Below are positions 16,825 through 24,753 of a stretch of DNA of 36,004 nt, in pieces. The stretch is from Rhodovibrio sodomensis (GTDB lineage: Bacteria > Pseudomonadota > Alphaproteobacteria > Kiloniellales > Rhodovibrionaceae). Below the pieces are notes generated by a model. The model worked only from the letters and a program-made list of their open reading frames with translations, made no database searches and was not told the DNA's origin. How positions within the stretch are numbered: position 1 is the first letter of the stretch; each line of letters starts with the position of its first letter. Made by a program: the position numbers and the translations under genes. The stretch covers positions 1-36,004 of the forward strand of contig NZ_NRRL01000045.1 in assembly GCF_016583645.1 (NCBI RefSeq), given 5' to 3'.

Positions 16825-16868
16825 CGGCGGGTTCCCTCTCCTTCCAGCGACGGAGAGGGAACCCGCCG
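16825..16868 (+). terminator. Strong hairpin after serA
   Basis: CGGCGGGTTCCCTCTCC and its exact complement form a 17-bp perfect stem with a 10-base loop, starting 17 bases after the serA stop. No T tract follows, but the stem is the most stable of its kind in the window. Confidence 0.65.
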
Positions 16869-16884
16869 AGATGCCCGGCGAACG

Positions 16885-16931
16885 AGAGCAAAATCGATGA
16901 AGGTCGAGCTGACCTTGATCGATTTTGCTCT
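16885..16931. repeat. Palindromic intergenic element (type A copy)
   Basis: AGAGCAAAATCGAT...ATCGATTTTGCTCT is a 47-base, nearly perfect palindrome with inner AAGGTC/GACCTT arms. The same core recurs at 25281-25327 and 35835-35871, and in diverged form at 35332-35381. Confidence 0.85.
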
Positions 16932-16949
16932 AACTGCTCATCGCTCACC

Positions 16950-16997
16950 CGGCGTAACGGCGCATTGCCGGGCGTGCGGTGCATGCACCCTACGGCT
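16950..16997. repeat. GTAGGGTGC-type intergenic repeat overlapping the CDF gene end
   Basis: Read on the minus strand this is CCGTAGGGTGCATGCACC followed by ...GCGCCGTTACGCC. It contains the 12-base palindrome GGTGCATGCACC. Phrases of the form GTAGGGTGCGCA...GCGTTACGCC occur between genes in many bacteria (from memory). The stop codon of the CDF gene is the TAG of this repeat. Confidence 0.5.
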
Positions 16998-17970
16998 TGT
17001 TGGCGTCCCGGCAGCCGTCCTCGCGCGTGTCGTCGGCGCACGGGCCGGGTTCCAGCTGCACGGTCGAGTGCTCGACCGCGAAGCGTTCCGACAGGTGCGT
17101 CTTGATCGCCTGCAGCACGCGGCTGTGGTCGGCGCCGGTGCGCACGTTCGCGTGCAGCGTGACCAGCGGCCGCTCGGCCGTCAGCGACCAGGCGTGGACG
17201 TGGTGAACGTCGGAGATCGCCGGCACGGCGGCGGGCAGCTCGCGCTTGATCTCCTCGATGTCCAGGTGGCTGGGCGTGCCCTCCAGCAGGATGTGCCCAC
17301 TTTGGCGTACCAGCATCCAGGCCGAGCGCAGGATCAGGCCGGCGACAAGGAGCGACAGCAGCGGGTCGATCGGGGTCCAGCCGGTGGTCAGGATGACCAC
17401 GCCCGCCGCGATCGCGGCGACCGAGCCCAGCAGGTCGCCCATCACGTGCAGCGCCGCCCCGCGCAGGTTCAGGTTGTGCTGGTCGCCGCCGTGCAGCAGC
17501 CGGAAGGCGACCAAATTCACGACCAGCCCGAGCACCGCGACCGCCATCATGGTCGCGCCCATCACCGGCTGCGGGTTTAGCAGACGGCCGACCGCCTCCA
17601 CCGCGATCCAGCCGACGATCGCCAGCAGGGTCGCGCCGTTGACGAATGCCGCCAGCACCTGGAAGCGCTGATAGCCGTAGGAGCGCGCGTTGTCGGCCGG
17701 CTTCCGGCCCAGCTTGAAGGCGAACCAGGCGAGCGCGAGCGAGGCGGTGTCGGTCAGCATGTGGCCGGCATCGGCCAGCAGGGCGAGCGAGCCAGAAATC
17801 AGGCCGCCGGCGACCTCCACCGCCATGAACCCGCCGGTGACCAGCATCGCCCAGAACACGCGCCGCTGGTTGTCCGCGTCGACTGGCGGCGCGTGGCCAT
17901 GCTCGTGGTCGCAGCCGGCGCCGTGTTCGTGGTGTGCGTGGTCGTGCGGTGGGTGCGCCTGCTCGCTCAT
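16990..17970 (-). CDS. CDF-family zinc (or cobalt) exporter, ZitB/CzcD type
   Basis: The 326-residue protein starts with a His-rich cytosolic tail (HDHAHHEHGAGCDHEHGH, residues 9-26) and has six predicted membrane segments. The metal site is His70/Asp74 in DAGHMLTD and His175/Asp179 in LHVMGDLLGS, the HD-HD pattern of zinc-preferring CDF antiporters. A C-terminal ferredoxin-like domain follows (about 235-310, DVHHVHAWSL), and the end is Cys/Asp-rich. It exports metal in exchange for protons at the inner membrane. It starts 34 bases after the PqiA-domain gene and is probably co-transcribed with it. The stop codon falls in an intergenic repeat. Confidence 0.9.
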   Translation of the reverse strand: MSEQAHPPHDHAHHEHGAGCDHEHGHAPPVDADNQRRVFWAMLVTGGFMAVEVAGGLISGSLALLADAGHMLTDTASLALAWFAFKLGRKPADNARSYGYQRFQVLAAFVNGATLLAIVGWIAVEAVGRLLNPQPVMGATMMAVAVLGLVVNLVAFRLLHGGDQHNLNLRGAALHVMGDLLGSVAAIAAGVVILTTGWTPIDPLLSLLVAGLILRSAWMLVRQSGHILLEGTPSHLDIEEIKRELPAAVPAISDVHHVHAWSLTAERPLVTLHANVRTGADHSRVLQAIKTHLSERFAVEHSTVQLEPGPCADDTREDGCRDANKP

Positions 17971-18004
17971 GACACCGACAACCTGACCCGTCCGCCGCGG
18001 GCGA

Positions 18005-18529
18005 TCAAGCGTCCGCGGTGCCGCGGGCGCGGCGGGCGAGGGCGCGCAGCCGCTGGGTCGCCGCGATCGACAGCACGACGGCGGCTGTAAACAGGTACAG
18101 GCCCGCGTGCAGCGTCACCTCGCTGACCAGCGAGGCCTGAACGGCGACCACCAGCAGCGCGGCGACGAAGACGTCCAGCATCGACCAGCGGCCCAATAGG
18201 TCGAGCCCGTCGAGCGCGCGCTCCAGCCCGTTCCGTGTGGCGTCCACCCGGTGGAAGACCCACAGGGCCGCCAGCAGCTTCGCCGCCGGGAACAGGAAGG
18301 CGAACACCGCGAGCACGCCGAACAGCAGCCAGTCGCCCTGGGCGTAGAGCGCGCGGGTGGCGTTCAGCAGCGACACCTCGTCCTGCAGCCAGACGAACCG
18401 GCTGACCGTCATCATCGGCCAGGTCCAGCCCGTCACCAGCAGCCCCAGCGCGGCGAGCAGCCCCAGACCCAGCGCGCGGTCGACCCCGCGCACCCGCTTC
18501 GCCAGCGCCTCGTCGTGTACCAGCGGCAT
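18005..18529 (-). CDS. Paraquat-inducible protein A (PqiA) domain membrane protein
   Basis: The 174-residue protein has four predicted membrane helices and PqiA-like segments: WTWPMMTVSRF, EVSLLNATRALYAQGDWLLFGVLAVFAFLFPAAKLLAALW and LLGRWSMLDVFVAALLVV, where the G-R-W-S-M-x-D-V-F motif is the family's best mark. It is a single half of the two-domain E. coli PqiA. PqiA-type proteins partner MCE proteins in lipid transport between membranes; no mce gene is near, so the role is open. I chose the ATG at 18529; an ATG at 18580 would add 17 residues encoded within a dispersed repeat. Confidence 0.75.
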   Translation of the reverse strand: MPLVHDEALAKRVRGVDRALGLGLLAALGLLVTGWTWPMMTVSRFVWLQDEVSLLNATRALYAQGDWLLFGVLAVFAFLFPAAKLLAALWVFHRVDATRNGLERALDGLDLLGRWSMLDVFVAALLVVAVQASLVSEVTLHAGLYLFTAAVVLSIAATQRLRALARRARGTADA

Positions 18530-18567
18530 CGGCTTACCATCGGCTGTCGGCGCGGTTTCTTGTGCCG

Positions 18568-18630
18568 CCACAAAGGGCATCAAAGGGACAAGCAAGCAAG
18601 ATCGAACCACAGAGGCACGGAGAAGGAAGT
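18568..18630 (-). repeat. CTCCGTGCCTCTGTGGT-type dispersed sequence
   Basis: On the minus strand the region reads CTTCTCCGTGCCTCTGTGGT, then CTTGTCCC-TTTGATGCCC-TTTGTGGC. From memory, near-identical phrases are scattered between genes of unrelated bacteria, with no known function. It lies directly before the PqiA-domain gene. Confidence 0.45.
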
Positions 18631-18749
18631 TTTCGCGCGCGACGCCGCTATCCCAACTACGGCGATTGGTGAACCCTTGACGGTCGGGTCCCCGCGAGGG
18701 ATTCCCTTCGCCGGAAGCGCGCGCGAGTCCGCGGCATGCCCCCGGTATC

Positions 18750-19260
18750 GATGTCGAGGTTTCCCCGGCTGATCGCCATAGTCTCGAGGCCACCGTCCGG
18801 GATCGCAACGCCCCGCAAAAACACGTGTGGCGGGCGCGGATCGTGCTCTGCGCAGCCGACGGTCTCCCCACACCGCCATCATGCGCGAGACCGGCACGGC
18901 CACGACCTGCGTGCTGGCGCTGACCTTCGAGCCGCCGCCGAAGGAGACGACCGAAGGGACCGGGCCGATGATGGCGGAGGCCGCCGGCATCAGCGTCCGT
19001 TCGGTCCAGCGCATCTGGCACAGACACGGGCTGCGGCCCCGTCGGGTGCGCCAGTAGGCGCTTCGCGCCGGCTGCGTGTCCAAGCCCTCCGGCGATCCCG
19101 CGTTCGCCGACGAGCTGCGCGATGTCGTCGGCCTCTACATGACCCCGCCAGCGCACGCCCACGTCTGCTCGGTCGACGAAAAGAGCCAGATCCGGGCCCG
19201 CGACCGGACGCACCCCGGCCTGCCGCCCAAGAAGGGCCGCGCGGGCACCAGAAGTTCGAG
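18750..19260 (+). pseudogene. Decayed IS630-family transposase
   Basis: Fragments of an IS630 transposase appear in order but in different frames. Near 18765-18855: PADRHSLEATVRDRNAPQKHVWRARIVL. Then, after a frame change, the IMRETGTATTCV region runs directly into LTFEPPPKETTEGTGPMMAEAAGISVRSVQRIWHRHGLRP (to a stop at 19057), missing the usual 30-40 residues in between. Finally GDPAFADELRDVVGLYMTPPAHAHV.SVDEKSQI at 19091-19190, with the first catalytic Asp, breaks off after KKGRAGT. The remaining DDE domain is lost. At least two frameshifts, one deletion and a 3' truncation make it non-functional. I could not identify terminal inverted repeats. Confidence 0.85.
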
Positions 19261-19263
19261 TCG

Positions 19264-19302
19264 CAGCTGAAAGCTGCTTCCACCTCTCAGCATTTTGCCC
19301 TG
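19264..19302. repeat. Partial type B palindromic element
   Basis: AGCTGAAAG...CTCAGCATTTTGCCCT matches the right two thirds of the hairpins at 11031-11071 and 35396-35443; the left arm is missing. It abuts the truncated IS630 remnant. Confidence 0.5.
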
Positions 19303-19333
19303 ACCGAACGCCGCTGAGAGGCGCAAAGCAGAC

Positions 19334-19363
19334 GAGCCGGTCCGAGAGGCCGCGGACCGGCTC
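19334..19363 (-). terminator. Terminator hairpin downstream of the cell-wall hydrolase gene
   Basis: GAGCCGGTCCG and CGGACCGGCTC form an 11-bp perfect stem with an 8-base loop, 58 bases past the hydrolase stop on the minus strand. Confidence 0.65.
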
Positions 19364-19421
19364 ATTGTTACGTTGTCGGATCCGGTGGCGGCCTTGGCGT
19401 ATTGGCCGGCCGCCGGTCTGG

Positions 19422-20108
19422 CTACTGTTTGCCCGGGGTGGCCACGGTGCCTTCGGCCGGGCGTTCGGCGATCTGTTGGGGAATGTCGCCGCCCGTGGCC
19501 TGCTCGCCCGGGGCGAGGTAGAACACGTGCTGGCCGATCACCGGACCCTTGTCGAAGTGGTTGCGCCAATCGGGCGAGACGTAGTCGGCGTGGTACCAGC
19601 GCGCCCCGCCGGTCGGGTCGGGGGAGAAGTCCCAGAACACCGCCCGGGCCAATGCCTGGCTGTGGCGCCAGGCGGCCTTGTCCTTGGGCTCGTCGCTGCG
19701 TCCGTCGCAGAAAAACGAGAACTGGCAGCGGTGCAGGCGCGCCGCGCCGCCCTGCTGCATGACCTGACACACCGAGTCCGGGTAGTCGTCGGACGCCACC
19801 CGGTTCATCACCACGTGGCCGACCGCCAGCTTGCCAGCGTCCGGCTCACCGCGCGCTTCGAAGTAGATCGTCTTGGCCAAGCATTCGATCTGCCGGCGCA
19901 CGTCGGTGGTGCCGGTCTGGCCCGCCGAGACGTCCGTGAGGGGTTCGGTACCGGGCGCGTTGGTGTCGGTCTTGGCGTCGTTCGCAGCGACCGGTTGCAG
20001 CGCCAGGAACGCCGCGGCGAACGCGGTCGCGGCGGCCGGCATCAGCCGGGTCGCCCGGCGCAGCACTGCCATCGGGTATGGCGCGGCGATCCCCATCTGT
20101 GTCGTCAT
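19422..20108 (-). CDS. SleB-type cell-wall hydrolase
   Basis: The 228-residue protein has an N-terminal Sec signal (hydrophobic 24-40, likely cleavage at VAA-ND near residue 42), a short Thr/Asp-rich spacer and a Hydrolase_2 (SleB/CwlJ) domain at about 70-190: ECLAKTIYFEARGEP (75-89) with the conserved glutamates, VGHVVMNRV, CQFSFFCDG and ARWYHADYVSPDW. Members cleave peptidoglycan glycan strands; in non-sporulating Alphaproteobacteria they act in envelope remodelling. The C-terminal 25 residues are low complexity. GGAGGGA lies eight bases before the ATG. The AT-rich upstream region carries CtrA-like sites, which would fit cell-cycle control. Confidence 0.88.
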   Translation of the reverse strand: MTTQMGIAAPYPMAVLRRATRLMPAAATAFAAAFLALQPVAANDAKTDTNAPGTEPLTDVSAGQTGTTDVRRQIECLAKTIYFEARGEPDAGKLAVGHVVMNRVASDDYPDSVCQVMQQGGAARLHRCQFSFFCDGRSDEPKDKAAWRHSQALARAVFWDFSPDPTGGARWYHADYVSPDWRNHFDKGPVIGQHVFYLAPGEQATGGDIPQQIAERPAEGTVATPGKQ

Positions 20109-20617
20109 CGCCGTGTCCCTCCGTAAAAACGAGCGGCCGCGGCCTCGCCGGCGCGGCCGTGTGTTTCACCGATCGTGCGGACGGCAGGTGCCCCCTCGCA
20201 GTCCCGTCCGACCGATGACGATCCCGCCACATTTAGGCCAAATTTGATCAATGTGGAGTCCTGAATCGCTGGTGCGATCCACGGACAAGTTACCATACGA
20301 TTAACGCGCGCCAGGCCTTGACGATCCCGCCAACGCGGTCTCGTCTCAGCTTAACCATATAAGTCGATGGAAACGCCGGGGTCGCGGGCCTGTGACAAAA
20401 GCACGCCGGGCGTGTTGTTAATTGTTCGGCCCGTCCAGTTAGGTGCATCTACCTAATATTAGGTAGGGCGGCCCGAATTTCGCGACACAACCCCGTGTGA
20501 CGGGCGTGCGCCGCGGACGTGACCCGATCCCCGTGCCTCGCACTGTAGCGGCTGGATCGTCAGACGCCAAACTTGGAATGCGCGGGTCCGCCACCGCGCG
20601 CACGGCCGCGATCGCGC
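20109..20617. promoter_or_regulatory. AT-rich regulatory region upstream of the cell-wall hydrolase
   Basis: No gene is supported in these 500 bases. Positions 20225-20480 are clearly richer in A and T than the surroundings. It contains TTACCATACGATTAA (20290-20304), one mismatch from the CtrA pattern TTAA-N7-TTAA, a TTAACCAT (20351-20358), and the palindrome described separately. As the flanking gene at 20618 ends here, the sites can only serve the hydrolase gene or an unrecognised transcript. Confidence 0.45.
20439..20466. promoter_or_regulatory. Perfect 18-bp palindrome with a third half-site
   Basis: CTACCTAATATTAGGTAG (20449-20466) is a perfect palindrome, and an extra TTAGGT (20439-20444) precedes it, giving three half-sites TTAGGT/ACCTAA/TTAGGT. 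The symmetry and AT content indicate a binding site for a dimeric regulator; which one is unknown. Confidence 0.6.
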
Positions 20618-21943
20618 CTACTTCGGCGGCGCGTCGAACCGGGCGTTGTCCAGTTTGGCCCGGTCCAGCACGGTACCGGTCAGATCGGCCCCGCGCAGAT
20701 CGGCGCCGGACAGGTCGCAGTCGCTCAAATCCGCCATGGCGAGGCGCGCCCGCGCAAGCCGCGCGCCCGCCAGGTTGGCGTGCGACAACTTGGCGTATTC
20801 CAGGTTGGCCGGCCAGACCTGGTCGGCGCGGCCGACGTGCTCGACCGGGCCCAGGTCCGCGCCTTCGAGGTTGGCGTGGCGCAGCACGCTTCGGCTCAGG
20901 TTGGCCCCGCGGATGTCCGCGTTCGCCAGGTTGGCTTCGCGCAGATCGAGAAACGCCATCTGCGCCATGGCGAACTCGCCGCCGTCGAGCTTGGCGCCGC
21001 GCAGCGTGGCCCGTTCCAGCATCGCCGCCGGCAGCTTGATGCCCGGGCGGATCAGGCGGGTCAGGTCGAGTTCACTGAGGTCGATACGGGTGCCCTCGTG
21101 CGCGGAGCTGTCGACCCAGCGCTGGTGCGCGCGCAACAGGGCGTCCAGGTTGCGCAGCACGTCGCCGGCGGGGCGCACCCGCACCGCGCCCTGCAGTTCC
21201 GGGGTGTCGCTCATCTTGTCGTCCAGCACCGCTCCGCGCAGGTCCGTGCCCTCGAACCGGGCGCCGTTGATCCGCGCGCCGGACAGCGTCACGCCGGTCA
21301 TCGAACAGCCCGACAGGTTGGCGCTGGACAGATCGCAGCCGTCCATCGACGCGCCGATCAGGACGCTGTTGCGCAGGTCGGCGTTGCGGAAGTTGGTGTT
21401 GTGCAGGCGCGCGTCGGAGAAATCGGTCTTCAGCACCAGCGCGTTCGACAACTGCGCCCGGCTCAGGTTGGCGCGCCGGGCGATAATCGCCGACAGTTCC
21501 GCCGGCATGCTGTCGAACTGCACGTGCTGCGGATCGCCGTTGGCGTCGTAGCGCGCCAGCTGGGCCTCGCGGATATCGGCATCGACCACCGTGGCGTCCG
21601 ACATGTCGACCCCGCGCAGGCAGGCACCGCGCAGGTCGGCCCGGGTCAGATCCGCGCCGACCAGGCTCGCCATCCGCAGGTCGGCGCCGAACAGGTTGGC
21701 CGCGCGCAAACCGACCCCGCTGAGCCGGCAGCGGTGCAGGCGCGCCCCGGTCACGTCCGCCTCCGCGAGGTCGAAGTTCGACAGATCGCGGTTGCTGAGA
21801 TCGTAGAACGCGAGCATGGCGCGTCGGCCGCCGGGCTTTCGGGCCAGGTAGGTCTTGTGCGCGGCCAGGATCGCGGACAACTCCTGGTCGCTCACCTTGG
21901 TCCAGCTCAGCGGCGAGCCCTTGTCGCCCGTCCTGTCGCTCAT
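20618..21943 (-). CDS. Large cytoplasmic pentapeptide-repeat protein
   Basis: The 441-residue protein has no signal peptide. An N-terminal segment (1-45: SWTKVSDQELSAILAAHKTYLARKPGGRRAML) precedes two long pentapeptide arrays, about 46-225 and 320-435, built from A(D/N)L(S/R)xx units; residues 245-320 between them (LRNLDALLRAHQRWVDSSAHEGTRIDLSELDLTRL) break the repeat. Arrays like this fold as quadrilateral beta-helices. The N-terminal segment (SDQELSAIL..H) resembles one I recall from other alphaproteobacterial pentapeptide proteins. It is unrelated in architecture to the small exported one at 1077. The role is unknown; DNA-gyrase protection is known only for specific members. Confidence 0.82.
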   Translation of the reverse strand: MSDRTGDKGSPLSWTKVSDQELSAILAAHKTYLARKPGGRRAMLAFYDLSNRDLSNFDLAEADVTGARLHRCRLSGVGLRAANLFGADLRMASLVGADLTRADLRGACLRGVDMSDATVVDADIREAQLARYDANGDPQHVQFDSMPAELSAIIARRANLSRAQLSNALVLKTDFSDARLHNTNFRNADLRNSVLIGASMDGCDLSSANLSGCSMTGVTLSGARINGARFEGTDLRGAVLDDKMSDTPELQGAVRVRPAGDVLRNLDALLRAHQRWVDSSAHEGTRIDLSELDLTRLIRPGIKLPAAMLERATLRGAKLDGGEFAMAQMAFLDLREANLANADIRGANLSRSVLRHANLEGADLGPVEHVGRADQVWPANLEYAKLSHANLAGARLARARLAMADLSDCDLSGADLRGADLTGTVLDRAKLDNARFDAPPK

Positions 21944-22069
21944 GTCGGCACTTCCCCGGGAATGACGCGCGGTCGGGGTAACGCCGTGTCGCTTAAAAGC
22001 GGGTTAAGCGCCCGCGCGAACACAGCGTCCGGTGTGCAATTCCGGTCACTGTGTATGCAGATTCCCAGA

Positions 22070-22102
22070 GGCGGTCGGGTGGCGGTCGGGTGGCGGTCGG
22101 GT
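22070..22102. repeat. 11-base tandem repeat, three copies
   Basis: GGCGGTCGGGT occurs three times without interruption, just after the SDR gene on its strand (13 bases beyond the stop). It is probably a slippage product. Confidence 0.85.
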
Positions 22103-22115
22103 GGCGCGCGCGGGC

Positions 22116-22883
22116 TCAGCTGTAGATCATCTTGCGGGTCATGCCGCCGTCCAGGGTGAACTCCTGACCGGTGACGAAGCCGGCCTCCGGCCCGGCGAGC
22201 CAGACGGCCAAGCCGGCGACGTCGTCCGGCCGGCCGACCCGTCCGACGGGGTGCTGGGCGTGGTCCTCCGGGCTCAGCGTCTCCGCCGCGCGGGCGTCCG
22301 GCGGACTGCCCGACCGGCTGACGTCGATCCAGCCCGGGGAGACGGCGTTGACGCGCACCTCGGGGCCGAGCGAGACCGCCAGCGCGTGGGTCAGTGCGAC
22401 CAGCCCGCCCTTGGACGCGCTGTAGGCCTCGGTATGCGGTTCCGACATCGCCGCCCGGGTGGACGCGACGTTGACGATCGCCCCGCCGCGCCGGCGCAGC
22501 AGCGGTGCGGCAAGCCGGCAGGTCACGAACGCCCCGGTCAGGTTGGTTGCGATCACCCGGTGCCAGTCGGACAGCGGGAGCTCTTCCGGCGGCGCCGCGC
22601 GCATGATCCCGGCGACGTTGAACAGCCCGTCCAGCCCGTGCGGGGCCAGCGCGGCGATCGCGTCGAAGGCGCGCTCAACCTGCTCCGCCTGCGCAACGTC
22701 GGTGGGCAGGGCGGTGACCGGACCCAGCGCCTCCAGTTCGCCGCGCGCGGCTTCCAGGGCCCCGGTGTCGGCGTCCAGCACGACGACCGTCCAGCCGTCC
22801 TGCAGCAGACGCCGGGCGATCGCCTTGCCGATCCCCTGGGCGCCGCCCGTGATCACCGCCGTGCGGTTCAACCCGTCGTTCAT
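22116..22883 (-). CDS. Short-chain dehydrogenase/reductase, classical type
   Basis: The 255-residue protein has the NAD(P) motif TGGAQGIG (12-19), Asp61-Val for adenine contact, NVAG (89-92), and the catalytic set Asn114, Ser141, Tyr154 and Lys158 (YSASK). The end (GQEFTLDGGMTRKMIYS) is typical. Asp37 after the second strand (VVVLDAD) suggests NAD rather than NADP preference. The substrate is not predictable. The ATG at 22883 is chosen; an in-frame start at 22940 adds unrelated residues. The gene follows the dodecin gene on the same strand, 88 bases away. Confidence 0.85.
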   Translation of the reverse strand: MNDGLNRTAVITGGAQGIGKAIARRLLQDGWTVVVLDADTGALEAARGELEALGPVTALPTDVAQAEQVERAFDAIAALAPHGLDGLFNVAGIMRAAPPEELPLSDWHRVIATNLTGAFVTCRLAAPLLRRRGGAIVNVASTRAAMSEPHTEAYSASKGGLVALTHALAVSLGPEVRVNAVSPGWIDVSRSGSPPDARAAETLSPEDHAQHPVGRVGRPDDVAGLAVWLAGPEAGFVTGQEFTLDGGMTRKMIYS

Positions 22884-22971
22884 TCGGCCTATCGACCCTG
22901 ATCGCTGTCGCGGACGCAATTGGGGCGGGGTGCCTGGCAAGCCAGCGCCCCGCCCCGAGAGACCTATGCGC

Positions 22972-23175
22972 TCATTCGTCCAGAATGAAGGTCACGTCCA
23001 TGGTGACCCGGAACTCGTGGATCTTGCCCTGCTCGACCTTGATTTTCTGCGCGGTCACCTCCGCGCCGGTGACGTTGCGCAGTGTCTTGTTGGCGCGGTC
23101 CAGAGCCTGACGCGTGGCGTCGTCGAAGCTCTCCTTGGACGACGCGGTCAGCGTGGTTACGCGGGCAACTGCCAT
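22972..23175 (-). CDS. Dodecin-family protein
   Basis: The 67-residue protein (MAVARVTTLTASSKESFDDA...ILDE) is a full-length dodecin, which assembles as a hollow dodecamer that buffers flavin in flavin-binding members. GGGAGGTGATC immediately before the ATG is an excellent ribosome binding site. The residue that stacks on flavin in the archaeal and Thermus proteins (Trp in VWAEV/DWFEV) is Gly here (TGAEV), so flavin binding of that type is doubtful. The neighbouring amine oxidase is a flavoenzyme, which may be coincidence. Confidence 0.9.
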   Translation of the reverse strand: MAVARVTTLTASSKESFDDATRQALDRANKTLRNVTGAEVTAQKIKVEQGKIHEFRVTMDVTFILDE

Positions 23176-23332
23176 GATCACCTCCCCATTGGCTCGATTG
23201 GTGATTGATCGTGCGCCTTGGCGACCCGGCCATGCGCGGGCCCGGTCGGCGCACCACCGCATGGTGCGCCCGCACGAATGGTTTGTCACCCAGACCAATC
23301 GGCCAGCCCGGTCGGCCAACCGGCCCGACGGG

Positions 23333-24628
23333 TCAGTCGCGCGCCGCCGTCAGCCGGGCGGCGGCGTGCCGTGCAGCGGCCACGCCGCTGTCGTGCGCGC
23401 CGCCGACGGTGCCGAAGGCGGTCAGGGAGCATGCCTCCCCGGCCAGCCAGATCCGCGCCTCGACCGGCCGCAGCAGCCGCGCCCGGTCGCCCGCACGGCC
23501 GGGTCGGCAGACGCTGTACCCGCCGCCGATCCAGGGATCGCGGCCCCACGCGGTGGTCGCACTGGCGCGCAGGTATCGGTGCACGTCCGCGCCGAACATC
23601 TCGCTCAGCTGCGCGCGCGCGAACGCAATCATCTCGGCAGGGCCGGCCTGCTCCAGTTGGCGCGCCAAGGGGCCGCCCGAATGGGCGATCGCCATGTCCC
23701 GGCGGAACGGGCGGATCTGAAAGTTGCAGCCGCGCGGGGCGTCGGGCTGGTGCACCGCCATCGCGTGCTCCAGGCCGAACACGTCCCGGTCGAAGGCGAA
23801 GGCGACCTTGTTGGCCGCGCCCAGCGGCACGCCGGCCAGCGCGTCGGCGAGCTCGGTCGGCATCGGCGGGTCGAGCCGGAGGCCGCCCGACAGCAGCACG
23901 TCGGTCGACGGGGTCAGCACCGCCGCGCGCGCCCGGAGCGTCCCGCGCGGCGTTTCCAGCCGCAGGTCGCGCCCGCGCCGGTCGATCCGTTGCACCGGCG
24001 TCTCGGTGATGGCCTCGACGTCCGCGGCCCAGGCGGCGACCAGCGCGCCGAAGCCGGCCTCGACCGGCCAGTTGTCGCCGGTTTCGGTGTAGCGCTGATC
24101 GTCGAGCGTGCTGTTGGCGGCCGGGTCCTCCCCGGTCACCGCGCGCAGGAACTGCCGGTGCACCCCGGACCAACGGCCCAGATCCGGGATCACATCCGCC
24201 ATCGCGACGTCCCGGCCCGCTTCAGCGGCGGCCGCCACGGCCGCCTCGGCACGCTCGCCCGCGGCCCTCCGGTCGGCCAGGTCGGCGTCGTCCGCCCAAC
24301 GGTCGCCCAACCAGATATGGCTGGCGCGGCTTTCGGTGCGGTAGCCGAAGCCGAGCGCGTCGGCGATTTCGGTGAATGGGTTCTCGCGGGCCTGATGCAG
24401 CCAGTGGCAGCCGCGGTCCCAGGGCAGGGGCGCCCGGCCGTTGCCGGGGTCCAGCGTATCGGTGAACGCCCGTCCGCCGATCCGGCTCTGCGCTTCCAGC
24501 AAGGCGACCGACAGGCCGCGGGCGCGCGCCGTCTTGGCGGCGGCGAGACCGGCGACCCCGGCCCCCACGATCGCGAGATCGACGTCCGACGGCAGGGCAG
24601 GCGGCTTGGTGATGGCGGCGGTTCCCAT
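23333..24628 (-). CDS. FAD-dependent amine oxidase family protein
   Basis: The 431-residue protein has the N-terminal dinucleotide motif VDLAIVGAGVAGLAAA (16-31) followed by Glu45 and GGR (51-53), the GG-doublet region of monoamine oxidase-like flavoproteins. A C-terminal FAD segment IWLAGEACSLTAFGTVGGAHDSGVAAA completes the fold, with the aromatic DPWIGGGYS before it. No signal peptide is seen. The family includes polyamine and monoamine oxidases and phytoene desaturase-like enzymes; this one looks closest to flavin amine oxidases. The ATG at 24628 is chosen; 24682 is an alternative. Divergent from the lipoprotein gene. Confidence 0.82.
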   Translation of the reverse strand: MGTAAITKPPALPSDVDLAIVGAGVAGLAAAKTARARGLSVALLEAQSRIGGRAFTDTLDPGNGRAPLPWDRGCHWLHQARENPFTEIADALGFGYRTESRASHIWLGDRWADDADLADRRAAGERAEAAVAAAAEAGRDVAMADVIPDLGRWSGVHRQFLRAVTGEDPAANSTLDDQRYTETGDNWPVEAGFGALVAAWAADVEAITETPVQRIDRRGRDLRLETPRGTLRARAAVLTPSTDVLLSGGLRLDPPMPTELADALAGVPLGAANKVAFAFDRDVFGLEHAMAVHQPDAPRGCNFQIRPFRRDMAIAHSGGPLARQLEQAGPAEMIAFARAQLSEMFGADVHRYLRASATTAWGRDPWIGGGYSVCRPGRAGDRARLLRPVEARIWLAGEACSLTAFGTVGGAHDSGVAAARHAAARLTAARD

Positions 24629-24753
24629 GTCATGCCGGGGCACGCTCGGGCGCGACGCGGACGCATCGGCTCTCCCGCGCACCCGGGCAGACGTGCTAGA
24701 CCATCGAGGTGGCCGTGGCCACCCGCTTCGTCACCGTCGGAGACCGCCCACCC

